DNA of 64,000 bases from Limosilactobacillus caecicola (GTDB lineage Bacteria > Bacillota > Bacilli > Lactobacillales > Lactobacillaceae). The notes below the pieces were generated by a model. It made no database searches. It was not told the DNA's origin and worked only from the letters and a program-made list of their open reading frames with translations. The position numbers and the translations under genes are program-made. The stretch lies in NCBI RefSeq assembly GCF_943192935.1, contig NZ_CALPCI010000001.1:186001-250000 (forward strand). Direction: 5' to 3'. Positions 54,744-63,100 of this stretch are shown piece by piece. Within the stretch, counting starts at the first letter, position 1. The number at the start of each line of letters is the position of its first letter.

Positions 54744-54776
54744 AAGGGGGTGTGACTGAACAGTCACGCCCCCTTT
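54744..54776 (+). terminator. Terminator after the L,D-transpeptidase gene
   Basis: AAGGGGG-T-GTGACT and AGTCAC-G-CCCCCTT pair around a GAAC loop and end with TTT. Confidence 0.82.
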
Positions 54777-54779
54777 GCG

Positions 54780-54809
54780 TTGCTTTCCCGGCCCGCTCCT
54801 TACTATAAT
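54780..54809 (+). promoter_or_regulatory. Promoter of the NmrA-type gene
   Basis: TTGCTT (54780-54785) and TATAAT (54804-54809), 18-base spacer, about 29 bases before the start. Confidence 0.55.
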
Positions 54810-54837
54810 TAATTTAAAGCAAAGGAGGATGATTAAG

Positions 54838-55695
54838 ATGCAATATTTAGTAACTGGTGCTAGTGGCCACTTAGGCCAGAAAGTGGTCCGTTACCTCCGC
54901 CATAACATTAGCGATGGCGAAGTTCACGCTGGCGTCCATAATATGGCTAAAGCTAACTTATTTACTGGCCTCGACGTGGTCGTCAACCACCTGGATTATT
55001 TTGATCAATCCTCAATTGACCAAGCCATGACGGGGATTGATGTCTTGATTTATATTCCCAGCATTACTTATGACTTAACCAAGCGGATCCAAGAATTCGA
55101 AAATGTTTTAGCAGGTGCACAGCGGCACCACGTGGAAAACTTCATTTTCGTAAGTTTCTTTGCTGACCAGGTCAACAACCCCTTCCAAATGGCGCCCTTC
55201 TACGCATATGTTCCTAGGCGACTTGCCGGAAGTGGGATCGCTTATGCGTACGTCCGTAACTCGCTTTACGCTGATCCATTAGTTTCCTACCTGCCAGAAC
55301 TCATTGAACGGGGTCACCTGATCTACCCGGTTGGTGACCAACCGTTAAGCTTCATTAGTCGTGACGATAGTGCTAAAGCAATTGCTAGTCTGGCGGTTCA
55401 ACCAGCGTTACGGGGTCGTGGCCAAAGTTATTTATTAACCATGTCCCACAATTACAATATGGTTGAATTAGCAAAAATCATGAGCGATGTCAGTGACCAA
55501 CCAATTACTTACCGGCCAGTAACGGTCGAGCAATTTGCCCGGATTTACCGTGACGATGGTGGCGCAGAACTAGCTTCCATGTACGCCGCTGGTGGTCAGG
55601 GTCTTTTAAAGGGCATTAGCGATGACTTCCACCGTTTGACTGGCGAAGCTCCTGAAAACATGGAAGAGTTCTTATATCATCACTATCAAAAATAA
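54838..55695 (+). CDS. NmrA-like NAD(P)-binding protein (quinone reductase-like)
   Basis: 285 residues from the ATG at 54838, with AAAGGAGG upstream and a promoter inside the longer frame, which excludes that frame's start. The Rossmann motif is VTGASGHLGQ (residues 5-14). It resembles the YtfG/NmrA group of atypical short-chain dehydrogenases, which reduce quinones or sense NADP. The catalytic YxxxK is not evident. A terminator follows. Confidence 0.82.
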   Translation: MQYLVTGASGHLGQKVVRYLRHNISDGEVHAGVHNMAKANLFTGLDVVVNHLDYFDQSSIDQAMTGIDVLIYIPSITYDLTKRIQEFENVLAGAQRHHVENFIFVSFFADQVNNPFQMAPFYAYVPRRLAGSGIAYAYVRNSLYADPLVSYLPELIERGHLIYPVGDQPLSFISRDDSAKAIASLAVQPALRGRGQSYLLTMSHNYNMVELAKIMSDVSDQPITYRPVTVEQFARIYRDDGGAELASMYAAGGQGLLKGISDDFHRLTGEAPENMEEFLYHHYQK

Positions 55696-55722
55696 AAATC
55701 GGGCTTGAAAGCCCGATTTTTT
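55695..55722. terminator. Bidirectional terminator between the NmrA-type and DHH genes
   Basis: AAAATCGGGC and GCCCGATTTT with a six-base loop and T/A-rich flanks between convergent genes. Confidence 0.87.
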
Positions 55723-56803
55723 ACTTGTTCTGCTTACCAAACAGGGCCGCCATCTTGGCCGCTACTTCTGGATCAATATTGTCCGCCAGTGTTTCGTGAT
55801 TAGCCCGTTGGTCTTCCTGAGCGTCCTTAATGACGTTCTTCAAATGATCAATCACGGCCTGCTCACCAGTTTGAATCAGATTAATATCAATTCGTCCACC
55901 AGCGGCATCGGCGTGACCACCACCACGGAAATAGCGCTCAGCAAACTTAGCCACATCAATTTTACCATTACTCCGCAACGATAAACTGGTGGGACTAATC
56001 ACCATTGCTGCTTCGACCTCTGGATGATCCTGCAACAATTGATGGGCAATCTCAGATTTATAGTCATCCGCGTAAACGAAGCCCCACTGGTGCCCATCCA
56101 GTTCATCAATCAACACATCTTTGAGATGATGATGAAGGTAGTTAGCCCGCCGATCATTGAGCGTTTGAATCAGTAGTTGGTTGTGATGGCGGTATTCTTG
56201 CCACCCCTGCCGGTAAACCTCTTGAATAAAGTCAGTAGAGTGATCGAGTGGGTAGAACCAGAAGAGCTGGTCAAGTTCATCCGCCCCCTGCTTTTCTTCT
56301 GCAGAGAGGGTGGGGTCGTTTTGCCAATCCCAAGTATCATAAGCCCGAATCAGTTCTACCGTCTGGGCCAATTGCCCTTGCTGAATAGCTGGGAGGCGAT
56401 TAAACTTTTCCTGCTGTTGCACCCACTGCCAGGCCAGACTGGTAGCACTTTCGTTTCGCTCTCCTGCACTGCTAACAGTATTGGCAGCATACTTAGCGCG
56501 TTGTGCAGCCTCACTTTCGTGGTGATCAAAAACCAGCCAGTGGTTTGCAAAGTGCTGGTTTAACTGTTCAAAGGTATGTTCACTATCCGGGGTCATGTCC
56601 ATGATATATAAATCAGTATAGGAGCCCAGATCAGCATGCGTGAACCAGTAATCTAGTTCGGCATCGATTTTTCCGGCGCCAATGTTGGTAATATCATAGC
56701 TAACTTCAGGAAACAGGGTTGGTTGGACAACCTGCAGTAAGAATGGTGCCCCAAAACCATCTAGATCATTGTGTGAAAAAATTTTAATTTGTTGCGTTGC
56801 CAT
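55721..56803 (-). CDS. DHH/DHHA1-family phosphoesterase
   Basis: 360 residues. Metal-binding motifs of the DHH family are HNDLDGFGA (residues 10-18), MDMTPDSE near 68 and VFDHHESE near 93. The DHHA1 motif GGGHADAAGG lies near 294-303. Relatives hydrolyse c-di-AMP-derived pApA or short oligonucleotides (NrnA/NrnB-like). The exact substrate is not certain. Confidence 0.85.
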   Translation of the reverse strand: MATQQIKIFSHNDLDGFGAPFLLQVVQPTLFPEVSYDITNIGAGKIDAELDYWFTHADLGSYTDLYIMDMTPDSEHTFEQLNQHFANHWLVFDHHESEAAQRAKYAANTVSSAGERNESATSLAWQWVQQQEKFNRLPAIQQGQLAQTVELIRAYDTWDWQNDPTLSAEEKQGADELDQLFWFYPLDHSTDFIQEVYRQGWQEYRHHNQLLIQTLNDRRANYLHHHLKDVLIDELDGHQWGFVYADDYKSEIAHQLLQDHPEVEAAMVISPTSLSLRSNGKIDVAKFAERYFRGGGHADAAGGRIDINLIQTGEQAVIDHLKNVIKDAQEDQRANHETLADNIDPEVAAKMAALFGKQNK

Positions 56804-56970
56804 TACAAAACGTCCTTTATTGAATTTATTAACTACTAGTATAGCAAAAAGCTCCCCACCACTTCATCACTAAGAGATCTTAAGAAATCACAAAGCTTAT
56901 TTGAAAGACTTGTTTAGATAAATGGCAACTATTACTATTAGCACCGGTAAATAGAGAAGGAGAATGCTTG

Positions 56971-58089
56971 ATGATGAACGCTTTGAAAAAATTTTCTCAC
57001 TGGCCAGTAACCATTCTAATGTTGGCCATTGGTACCGCATTATTAATCTTCACCAGTACCAACGAGCGTTATTATCGTAATCCGGTGGCCAAAATCGAAC
57101 AAACCACCATTACACAACATCAGTCACTTCACGATGAATTCAACAATACTGATCAACAAATTCAGCAAAAGATCCGTGCTCGAATCCTTAATGGACGTTA
57201 TAAGAATCATCAAATTATCCTTAATAATGCCTACACAAAATCTCAGGGCATGAGTCACCGTTATTCAAGAGGACAATTACTCATCCTCAATCCCATTACT
57301 CAGCAACAAGGAAGGCTCAGCTCTAGTATTGTTGGGTTGAAGCGGGACCGGTTAATTACGATGTTATTGTGGCTGGTCATGACGATTCTTGTCCTTTCAA
57401 TGCAGCGGGCCGGTTGGTTGGCTTTATTGGGGGTTCTCATCAATACCGGCTTTTTAATCATCATGATTAAAGTTAATAACCTCTTGAACGGTAATCAAAT
57501 TTTACTGATTGCCAGCCTTGCTGCCACCATTTTTACCCTAGTCAGTCTCACCCTAATTTTAGGAACCTCCAAAAAGATGTTAGCAACCCTCATTGCAACC
57601 CTTGGTGGCACCCTTTTATCCGTCATCGTCGGGGTGGTGGTATTAAAGGTCACTAATAATAAAGGCGTCCTCTTTGAAACACTAGACTATGCCACTCAGC
57701 AGCCCATTCCCCTGTTCATTGCGGAAACCATTTTGGGGTCACTGGGAGCTGTCATGGATGAGGCTAGTGACATTATGGCGACCCTCTATGAACTGAAAAG
57801 TGTTGATTCAAAGATCACGCAAGCCCAATTATTTAAATCTGGAATTAAGGTTGGTGAAGCCATTATGGGACCATTAATTAACGTTTTATTTCTGATCTTT
57901 ATCGCCGACACGATCACCATGAGCCTCCTCTACCTCCGGAATGGTAATAGCTGGGGATACACTTTTAGCATGAACATGGGGCTTGGAATGGTACAAAGCT
58001 TAATTAGTGGCATTGGTATTTTACTAACCATTCCACTCACCAGTTGCTGTGGTGCTTACCTACTGGGTCAACGGAGGGATAATCAATGA
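56971..58089 (+). CDS. YibE/F-family membrane protein, first of a pair
   Basis: 372 residues from the ATG at 56971 (AAGGAG 8 bases upstream). An N-terminal membrane helix is followed by an extracytoplasmic domain of about 100 residues (soluble, with YTKSQGMSHRYSRGQ) and seven or so helices with GAVMDEASDIMATLYEL near residue 260, the YibE/F signature. The family is of unknown transport or enzyme function. Its stop overlaps the next start by four bases (ATGA). Confidence 0.82.
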   Translation: MMNALKKFSHWPVTILMLAIGTALLIFTSTNERYYRNPVAKIEQTTITQHQSLHDEFNNTDQQIQQKIRARILNGRYKNHQIILNNAYTKSQGMSHRYSRGQLLILNPITQQQGRLSSSIVGLKRDRLITMLLWLVMTILVLSMQRAGWLALLGVLINTGFLIIMIKVNNLLNGNQILLIASLAATIFTLVSLTLILGTSKKMLATLIATLGGTLLSVIVGVVVLKVTNNKGVLFETLDYATQQPIPLFIAETILGSLGAVMDEASDIMATLYELKSVDSKITQAQLFKSGIKVGEAIMGPLINVLFLIFIADTITMSLLYLRNGNSWGYTFSMNMGLGMVQSLISGIGILLTIPLTSCCGAYLLGQRRDNQ

Positions 58090-58844
58090 GTACAATTTCT
58101 GTTTTATCAACCATCTTGTTAATCCTGATGTTATTAATCGGTCACAAGCATGGTTGGCAGGCTTTCCTTGGCTTAGTGATTAATTTTGTTTTACTTTTTA
58201 TCGGCATCGCCCTCATGGCATTTCAAATTCCTCCCGTCATCGTTCTAATTGTTGTCGGTACTAGTATCCTCGCAGTAACAATTTTTACCGGCAACGATGA
58301 TCTCGCCGTAACCACCACCTCTTTTTGGTCGTCATTAATTGTCCTAGTCATCCTCAGCGGTTTGATTGTCCTGGTTAATTACCACGCAATGATCCAAGGA
58401 TTTAGTAACGAACAAAGTGACGAGGTCGCCGGTTTTTCGGTGCAAATTGGCATTAGCTTCTTACAAATTGCGACCGTCTCGATGATTTTCAGTTCCCTTG
58501 GTGCAATTGCGGAGGCCTCGATCGCCGTTGCCACAGGTTTAGAAGAAGTTCTAGAACACCAACAATTAAGCACTACCCAATTTCTCCTTAGTGGGTTCCA
58601 CATTGGACAACAAATTATTGGGACGACTCTCAATACCCTTTTCTTTGGCCTTTTTGGTAGTTCATTAGCACTATTTATTTGGTTTTCACAACTCAATTAT
58701 TCGTTGGAACAAATTATCAATAACCAAATTTTAGGTCAAGCACTCATTGAGTTATTAATGTCATTTTTAGGCGTGTTGTTAATTGTTCCCGTCACCACGC
58801 TGGTTCTAAAGCATCGTCAACTCGATAAGCAAAATCAACAATAA
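58086..58844 (+). CDS. YibE/F-family membrane protein, second of a pair
   Basis: 252 residues with about seven helices and the signature GAIAEASIAVATGLEEV near residue 139 in the same position as in the first protein. It lacks the extracytoplasmic N-terminal domain. The four-base ATGA overlap implies translational coupling, and the pair probably forms one heteromeric complex. A bidirectional terminator follows. Confidence 0.82.
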   Translation: MSTISVLSTILLILMLLIGHKHGWQAFLGLVINFVLLFIGIALMAFQIPPVIVLIVVGTSILAVTIFTGNDDLAVTTTSFWSSLIVLVILSGLIVLVNYHAMIQGFSNEQSDEVAGFSVQIGISFLQIATVSMIFSSLGAIAEASIAVATGLEEVLEHQQLSTTQFLLSGFHIGQQIIGTTLNTLFFGLFGSSLALFIWFSQLNYSLEQIINNQILGQALIELLMSFLGVLLIVPVTTLVLKHRQLDKQNQQ

Positions 58845-58845
58845 A

Positions 58846-58893
58846 AACCAAGCCTGTCAAGATGGATTACATCCATTCTGACGGGCTTGGTTT
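58846..58893. terminator. Bidirectional terminator after the YibE/F pair
   Basis: AAACCAAGCC-T-GTCA and TGAC-G-GGCTTGGTTT pair around an inner part that can also fold (ATGGAT/ATCCAT). It separates convergent genes. Confidence 0.85.
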
Positions 58894-58910
58894 AACTAAG
58901 CAGCAATTTA

Positions 58911-60311
58911 TTAGTTGGCCTTGTGAGCGGCAACCCCTTCATGAATTTGGTGAACGCAGATCGCACCAATAATCAGAGAGATCCCGGCAATCAACATCAT
59001 TGTTGGTTGACTCTTGCCCGTCATTGGGAAGATGACAAAGCTTAAGATTGAAGCAACAATTTGTGGTAAACAAATTCCGATGTTAAAGAGCCCAATGTAG
59101 GCCCCTTCGTTTTCACCGTTGAGTGAGGAGGTCAACAGCGTAAATGGAATGGTGTGAATGGTGAAGTAAGAGATCCCAAAGAGGATGAACGCAACCACCG
59201 TTAATGCGATGTTGTGAACTAGCGCAACCATGATCAACCCAATTCCACCAAGGGTCAAGCCCAAAACATACCATTGCTTCCGGGCGTTGGCCTTAGACTT
59301 GGAGTACAGGAAGCCCCAACAAATTCCGGCAACACTCAAGACAGCGGTCAAAACCCCGTACCAGTTACCAGCGGCCTGGAAACCAGCGCTAGTTGGGTTC
59401 GTCGTGCCCCAAACATTCTTGGCCAAGGTCCCAGTCGTGTAGGTCCAAACGTACATAACCCCAACCCAGCTAAAGAATTGAACCAGGCAAATTTCGTAAA
59501 AGGCCTTTGGAGCGGTCTTTAACAAGTGCCAGAGGGAAACAGACTTCTTGTTTGCAGCAGGATCAATGCCATGATACTTCGCATAAGTAGCAGGATCGTA
59601 TTCCTTAACGTTGAAGACGGTCCACATACTCGTAATGAGAAGCACAGCAGCGGCCACGATGTAGGCCCAAATAACGGTGTTTGGTACGACACCCTTTTTG
59701 GCGGTGTTGTGCATCCCAAATGCGGTAAAGATGAATGGCAGCAAGGAGGCTAAGATACCACCAGTGTTAAAGAAGATTTGTTGCCAGGACCAAGCAAAGT
59801 TCTTTTGCTTGTTGTTAACCATGTCACCAACGATCATCCGGAATGGCTGCATACAAATGTTGTTGAACAGGTCCATGAAACAAACGGCAAAGGCCGCAAA
59901 GATCATGGCGGCTAATGAACCATAACCAAAGCCAAATGAACCGGAGAATGGTAACATCAACAGAACTAATGCGGCAATTGGTGCCCCAAACAGTAAGTAA
60001 GGCATCCGCCGGCCAAACCGGTTCCAGGTCCGGTCAGAATACTTACCAATCAGTGGTTGGACAATCATCCCCATCAATGGTGGGAAAATGAAGAAGAACC
60101 CTAACGTATTCGGGTTGGCACCAATTGATTGGAAGATTCGACTCATTTGGGAACTTTGGAGCGAAAAGCCCATGTTGATTCCTAAGAAACCGAAAGTAAT
60201 CGCAAAGATCACCCGTTTTGAGAGGTCAGGCAAGCCAGCATCCAGATCAACCCGGGCCTTTTTCGCCGGCTGGTCCTGATGGACTTGGTGACCATTATGT
60301 GTCATATCCAT
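58911..60311 (-). CDS. MFS sugar transporter, regulated together with GH31 alpha-glucosidase
   Basis: 466 residues and 12 helices from the ATG at 60311 (GGGAG 7 bases upstream). The longer frame to 60401 lacks a ribosome site and would overlap the promoter area. It is a paralogue of the maltose operon transporter (shared SSQMSRIFQ, SDRTW and FGFGYGSLAA). Two GTAAACG-type operators upstream match those of the GH31/LacI region 7 kb away, so it likely imports the GH31 substrate, for example isomaltose-type sugars or panose. Confidence 0.84.
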   Translation of the reverse strand: MDMTHNGHQVHQDQPAKKARVDLDAGLPDLSKRVIFAITFGFLGINMGFSLQSSQMSRIFQSIGANPNTLGFFFIFPPLMGMIVQPLIGKYSDRTWNRFGRRMPYLLFGAPIAALVLLMLPFSGSFGFGYGSLAAMIFAAFAVCFMDLFNNICMQPFRMIVGDMVNNKQKNFAWSWQQIFFNTGGILASLLPFIFTAFGMHNTAKKGVVPNTVIWAYIVAAAVLLITSMWTVFNVKEYDPATYAKYHGIDPAANKKSVSLWHLLKTAPKAFYEICLVQFFSWVGVMYVWTYTTGTLAKNVWGTTNPTSAGFQAAGNWYGVLTAVLSVAGICWGFLYSKSKANARKQWYVLGLTLGGIGLIMVALVHNIALTVVAFILFGISYFTIHTIPFTLLTSSLNGENEGAYIGLFNIGICLPQIVASILSFVIFPMTGKSQPTMMLIAGISLIIGAICVHQIHEGVAAHKAN

Positions 60312-60410
60312 AATTACACTCCCTATTGAAACTGACAGCAGAAATAAAGGAAAGTAATGAATAATTGCAAACAAAGCAGTATTCTTTATTTCTGTAGACA
60401 ACTATCTTGC

Positions 60411-60488
60411 GTAAGCGTTTACATTAACTACAATTCTCATACTAACACCTTTTGACCAATTTGCAATAGTTTTTAAGAAAACGTTTAC
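60411..60488 (-). promoter_or_regulatory. Promoter of the second MFS transporter with two LacI-type operators
   Basis: On the minus strand TTGCAA (60461-60466) and TAGTAT (60439-60444) have a 16-base spacer. GTAAGCGTTTAC (60411-60422) lies downstream of the -10 and GAAAACGTTTAC (60477-60488) upstream of the -35. Both resemble the operators at 53.0-53.1 kb. Confidence 0.65.
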
Positions 60489-60503
60489 ATTTTCTCTCAA
60501 AAA

Positions 60504-60526
60504 AACGTCCCGGTCACCCGGAACGT
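60504..60526 (-). terminator. Terminator of the ABC-F gene
   Basis: Arms ACGT-C-CCGG and CCGG-A-ACGT with a short loop, followed on the minus strand by seven T. Confidence 0.78.
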
Positions 60527-60539
60527 CAATCAATTGTTC

Positions 60540-62090
60540 TTACAATTGCTTTTTTAAACTAAGCTTTTCAACATTAAGGACCTTATCAAACCAACCGTTG
60601 GTAAAGCTTGCTTCGTGGCTAACCAGAATCAGGTTCCCCGGAAATTGCTGCAGGGCCTTTTTTAAACCTTCCTTGGTTTCGTCATCGAGGTGGTTGGTTG
60701 GTTCGTCCATCACCAAGAAGTTACTTGGCGTTAATTCCAAAATTGCTAACTTTACCTTCGTCTGCTCACCACCAGAAAGCAGGTGCAGCGGTTTTTGCGT
60801 ATTGGCTGCATTAATTCCCGCCCGGGCGAGCCGTTGGCGGATCGTCTTCGGCATCATGGTTGGAAACAAGTTCTGGATGGTTTGCAATGGCGTCAGCTGC
60901 GGATCGTCCCATTCCAAATCCTGGTCAAAATAATTCACGATCGCCGAGGGCGAAAATTCCGCATGCCCCGCTAACGCAGGAATTTTCCCCAGAATGGATT
61001 TGATCAAGGTTGATTTTCCAACCCCGTTAAAGCCAGTAAACAGCAGTTTTTCACCCATGGTCATCGAAAAGGTCACTGGCTTTAGTAAGGGATGCCCATA
61101 CCCAACAGATAAATTGGTGACCCGGAGGGCGTTTGCGGAACCCGTATTTTCATACGGAAATTTGAAACTGGCCTGGAGGTTATCCGATGGCGGATCAATC
61201 CGGTCCATTCGCGCCAACATTTTTTCCCGGGATTTGGCCAGATTCGACTTGGAACCCGCCTTATTTTTCCGGATAAACCGTTGGGCCTTTTCAATTGCTT
61301 CTTGTTGCTTTTCGTACTCGCGTTGCTGAGTTTCCTTTCGTTCTTCCTTTTGGCGCATCGCCTGTTGGAAGCTTCCCCGGTACTTAGTAATTTTGCCAAA
61401 GGCGACGTCGACGATTGAATTCGTCACCTGTTCCAAAAAATCATAATCATGGGAAATGATCATTGCCGCGCCATCAAAACCATTCAAGTAGTCGATTAGC
61501 CACTCGATGTGGGCCGTATCCAAGTAATTAGTCGGTTCATCAAGCAAAATCACGTCGGGGTTTTCCAAGAGCATCTTGGCCAAAATGATTTTGGAACGTT
61601 GACCACCACTCATTTCCGATACCACATGATCTTTGCCAATTTCGTTCAAACCCAGGCCTGACATCACCCGCTCAATTTCGGTTTCGATTTCGTAAAAATG
61701 ATTGGCATCCAGCTTTTCTTGCAACCGTCCAGCCTTCGTCAATAACTCATCGTCCATTGCGGTTGCATATTCAGCATACAACTGGTTCATCTGCTCGTTG
61801 GTATCGTAAAGGTCCTGAAAAGCAGTGTGTAAAAATTCGATCAGGGTCATGCCGTGAGGAATATCAACGTACTGGTCAAGGTAGCCGATTTTCGTATTTT
61901 TTTGCCACTTGATTTGGCCTGCCACCGGTAATTCCTTGCCGATCAGGATCTTAATCAAGGTCGATTTACCGGCACCATTTTGTCCGACAACTCCCATGTG
62001 TTCGCCCTTTTCTAGCTGAAAATTAGCATCATCATAAAGTTTTTTGTCGGCAAAACTCATGGTCAGTCCGGTCACATCTAACACTGCCAC
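60540..62090 (-). CDS. ABC-F family ATPase (translation factor-type)
   Basis: About 516 residues with two ABC domains and no membrane part. Domain 1: Walker A GQNGAGKST near 37, signature SEMSGGQRSK, Walker B VILLDEPTNYLD. Domain 2: GFNGVGKST near 350, LLSGGEQTKV, LVMDEPTNHLD. A charged linker (KEERKETQQREYEKQQEA) lies between. This EttA/YbiT/YdiF-like group acts on ribosomes; antibiotic resistance members exist but nothing here indicates one. A GTG at 62090 (protein MAVLDVTGL) is well placed after GGGGG; an ATG at 62099 is nearer and possible. Confidence 0.86.
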   Translation of the reverse strand: MAVLDVTGLTMSFADKKLYDDANFQLEKGEHMGVVGQNGAGKSTLIKILIGKELPVAGQIKWQKNTKIGYLDQYVDIPHGMTLIEFLHTAFQDLYDTNEQMNQLYAEYATAMDDELLTKAGRLQEKLDANHFYEIETEIERVMSGLGLNEIGKDHVVSEMSGGQRSKIILAKMLLENPDVILLDEPTNYLDTAHIEWLIDYLNGFDGAAMIISHDYDFLEQVTNSIVDVAFGKITKYRGSFQQAMRQKEERKETQQREYEKQQEAIEKAQRFIRKNKAGSKSNLAKSREKMLARMDRIDPPSDNLQASFKFPYENTGSANALRVTNLSVGYGHPLLKPVTFSMTMGEKLLFTGFNGVGKSTLIKSILGKIPALAGHAEFSPSAIVNYFDQDLEWDDPQLTPLQTIQNLFPTMMPKTIRQRLARAGINAANTQKPLHLLSGGEQTKVKLAILELTPSNFLVMDEPTNHLDDETKEGLKKALQQFPGNLILVSHEASFTNGWFDKVLNVEKLSLKKQL

Positions 62091-62238
62091 GTAGTTCATC
62101 CCCCGTTCAATTTACTCAAATACAGATAATCATACCAATTTATCCGATAGAAAACAACAAAAAAGTTTAAAAAGTGCTAAGATAGAGATAGTAATATTTA
62201 ACGAATTATAAATAACGAGACAAACTGGAGGGATTATC

Positions 62239-62745
62239 GTGAGCATGTTAATTATTAATGGTAGTCCACGAAAAAATGGTGCCGTACGAGCGATTACTGA
62301 TCAATTCAGCACCGGTGCACAGGAGGCCGGACAGGAGGTCACCCAATTTGACGTGGGGGTCAATCCCCTCCCCATGTTGAGTGTTGATCAGGAAAATAAT
62401 TTTCAATTAACAGATCAACGATTGGACCAGTTAAAACAAGCAATGTCACTGGCTGATACCATTGTCTTCACAACGCCCCTCTACCTGTTTGGCATGTCAG
62501 CGCAAATGAAAACCGTCGTTGATTATATGCAGTTTTGGGATCACGAACTCCGGCAAGAAAAAACCGGGGTCCTGATCGCAGTTTCGACCACGGACAATTT
62601 TGACCACGTCAAATCAGAATTCAAAGAAATTTTTGATGAATTTGGCTGGCGGTTTGGCGGTCAAGTCTTGGCCGGGAAGGTAACGGGGCCGGACCACCTC
62701 CGCTTTTATCCGCAGGTGGCCTATGAACTAGGAAAATCTTTGTAA
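62239..62745 (+). CDS. Flavodoxin-fold NAD(P)H-dependent FMN reductase-like protein
   Basis: 168 residues with the FMN-binding start MLIINGSPRKNG (residues 3-14) and TTPLYLFGMSAQMKTVVDY near 75-93, typical of NADPH-dependent FMN reductase/flavodoxin-2 proteins. It probably transfers electrons to quinones, azo or nitro compounds. A GTG at 62239 has GGAGGG at good spacing; an ATG two codons inside is a possible start. Confidence 0.8.
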   Translation: MSMLIINGSPRKNGAVRAITDQFSTGAQEAGQEVTQFDVGVNPLPMLSVDQENNFQLTDQRLDQLKQAMSLADTIVFTTPLYLFGMSAQMKTVVDYMQFWDHELRQEKTGVLIAVSTTDNFDHVKSEFKEIFDEFGWRFGGQVLAGKVTGPDHLRFYPQVAYELGKSL

Positions 62746-62749
62746 AGGG

Positions 62750-62781
62750 TTGACACTAAATTAAACTTCGGTTAGTATAAT
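62750..62781 (+). promoter_or_regulatory. Promoter of the T-box-metQ transcript
   Basis: TTGACA (62750-62755) with TAGTAT (62773-62778) at 17 bases, or the overlapping TATAAT (62776-62781) at 20 bases. Confidence 0.65.
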
Positions 62782-62786
62782 CGCAG

Positions 62787-63078
62787 ATAAATTAAAAAAC
62801 GATTAGAAAAGATGAGTAGTTACCGATTTCTCGTCCAGAGAGTCACCATGGGGCTGAAAGGTGATCCTGAAATGGTTAACGAAGATGGTCTTGAAAGCAA
62901 TCTAGTTGGCAAGCAGTGAAGCTGTCAGTCAGCTACGGCCTAGCAACCGTTACAAACGTTTCAACTTTCCTGTTGGTGAGTTGGTTAAGGGTATCTACCG
63001 GATACTGAAGCAGGGTGGTAACACGTTTTCGACGTCCCTGGGAGTGACTATCGTCATTTCCAGGGACGTTTTTTCTTT
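62787..63078 (+). ncRNA. T-box leader riboswitch, probably methionine-specific
   Basis: The region holds the T-box sequence AGGGTGGTAACACG (63012-63025), whose TGGT can pair with an uncharged tRNA acceptor end with A at the discriminator position. An intrinsic terminator (ACGTCCCTGG and complement, 63032-63069, then T run) overlaps it. Stem I carries AGAGAG and GGTGATCCTGAAATGG; ATG at 62872-62874 is the best specifier codon candidate. When Met-tRNA is uncharged, the antiterminator forms and metQ is expressed. The 355-base interval has no other gene. Confidence 0.85.
63032..63075 (+). terminator. T-box terminator hairpin
   Basis: Ten-base perfect arms ACGTCCCTGG and CCAGGGACGT, followed by TTTTTT. 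Its left arm overlaps the antiterminator. Confidence 0.85.
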
Positions 63079-63100
63079 TCTAATCTGAGGAGGATGTCTT

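Noticed and set aside
62906-63088. 60-codon plus-strand frame inside the T-box leader
   Set aside because: Covered by conserved T-box and terminator sequence; no ribosome site.
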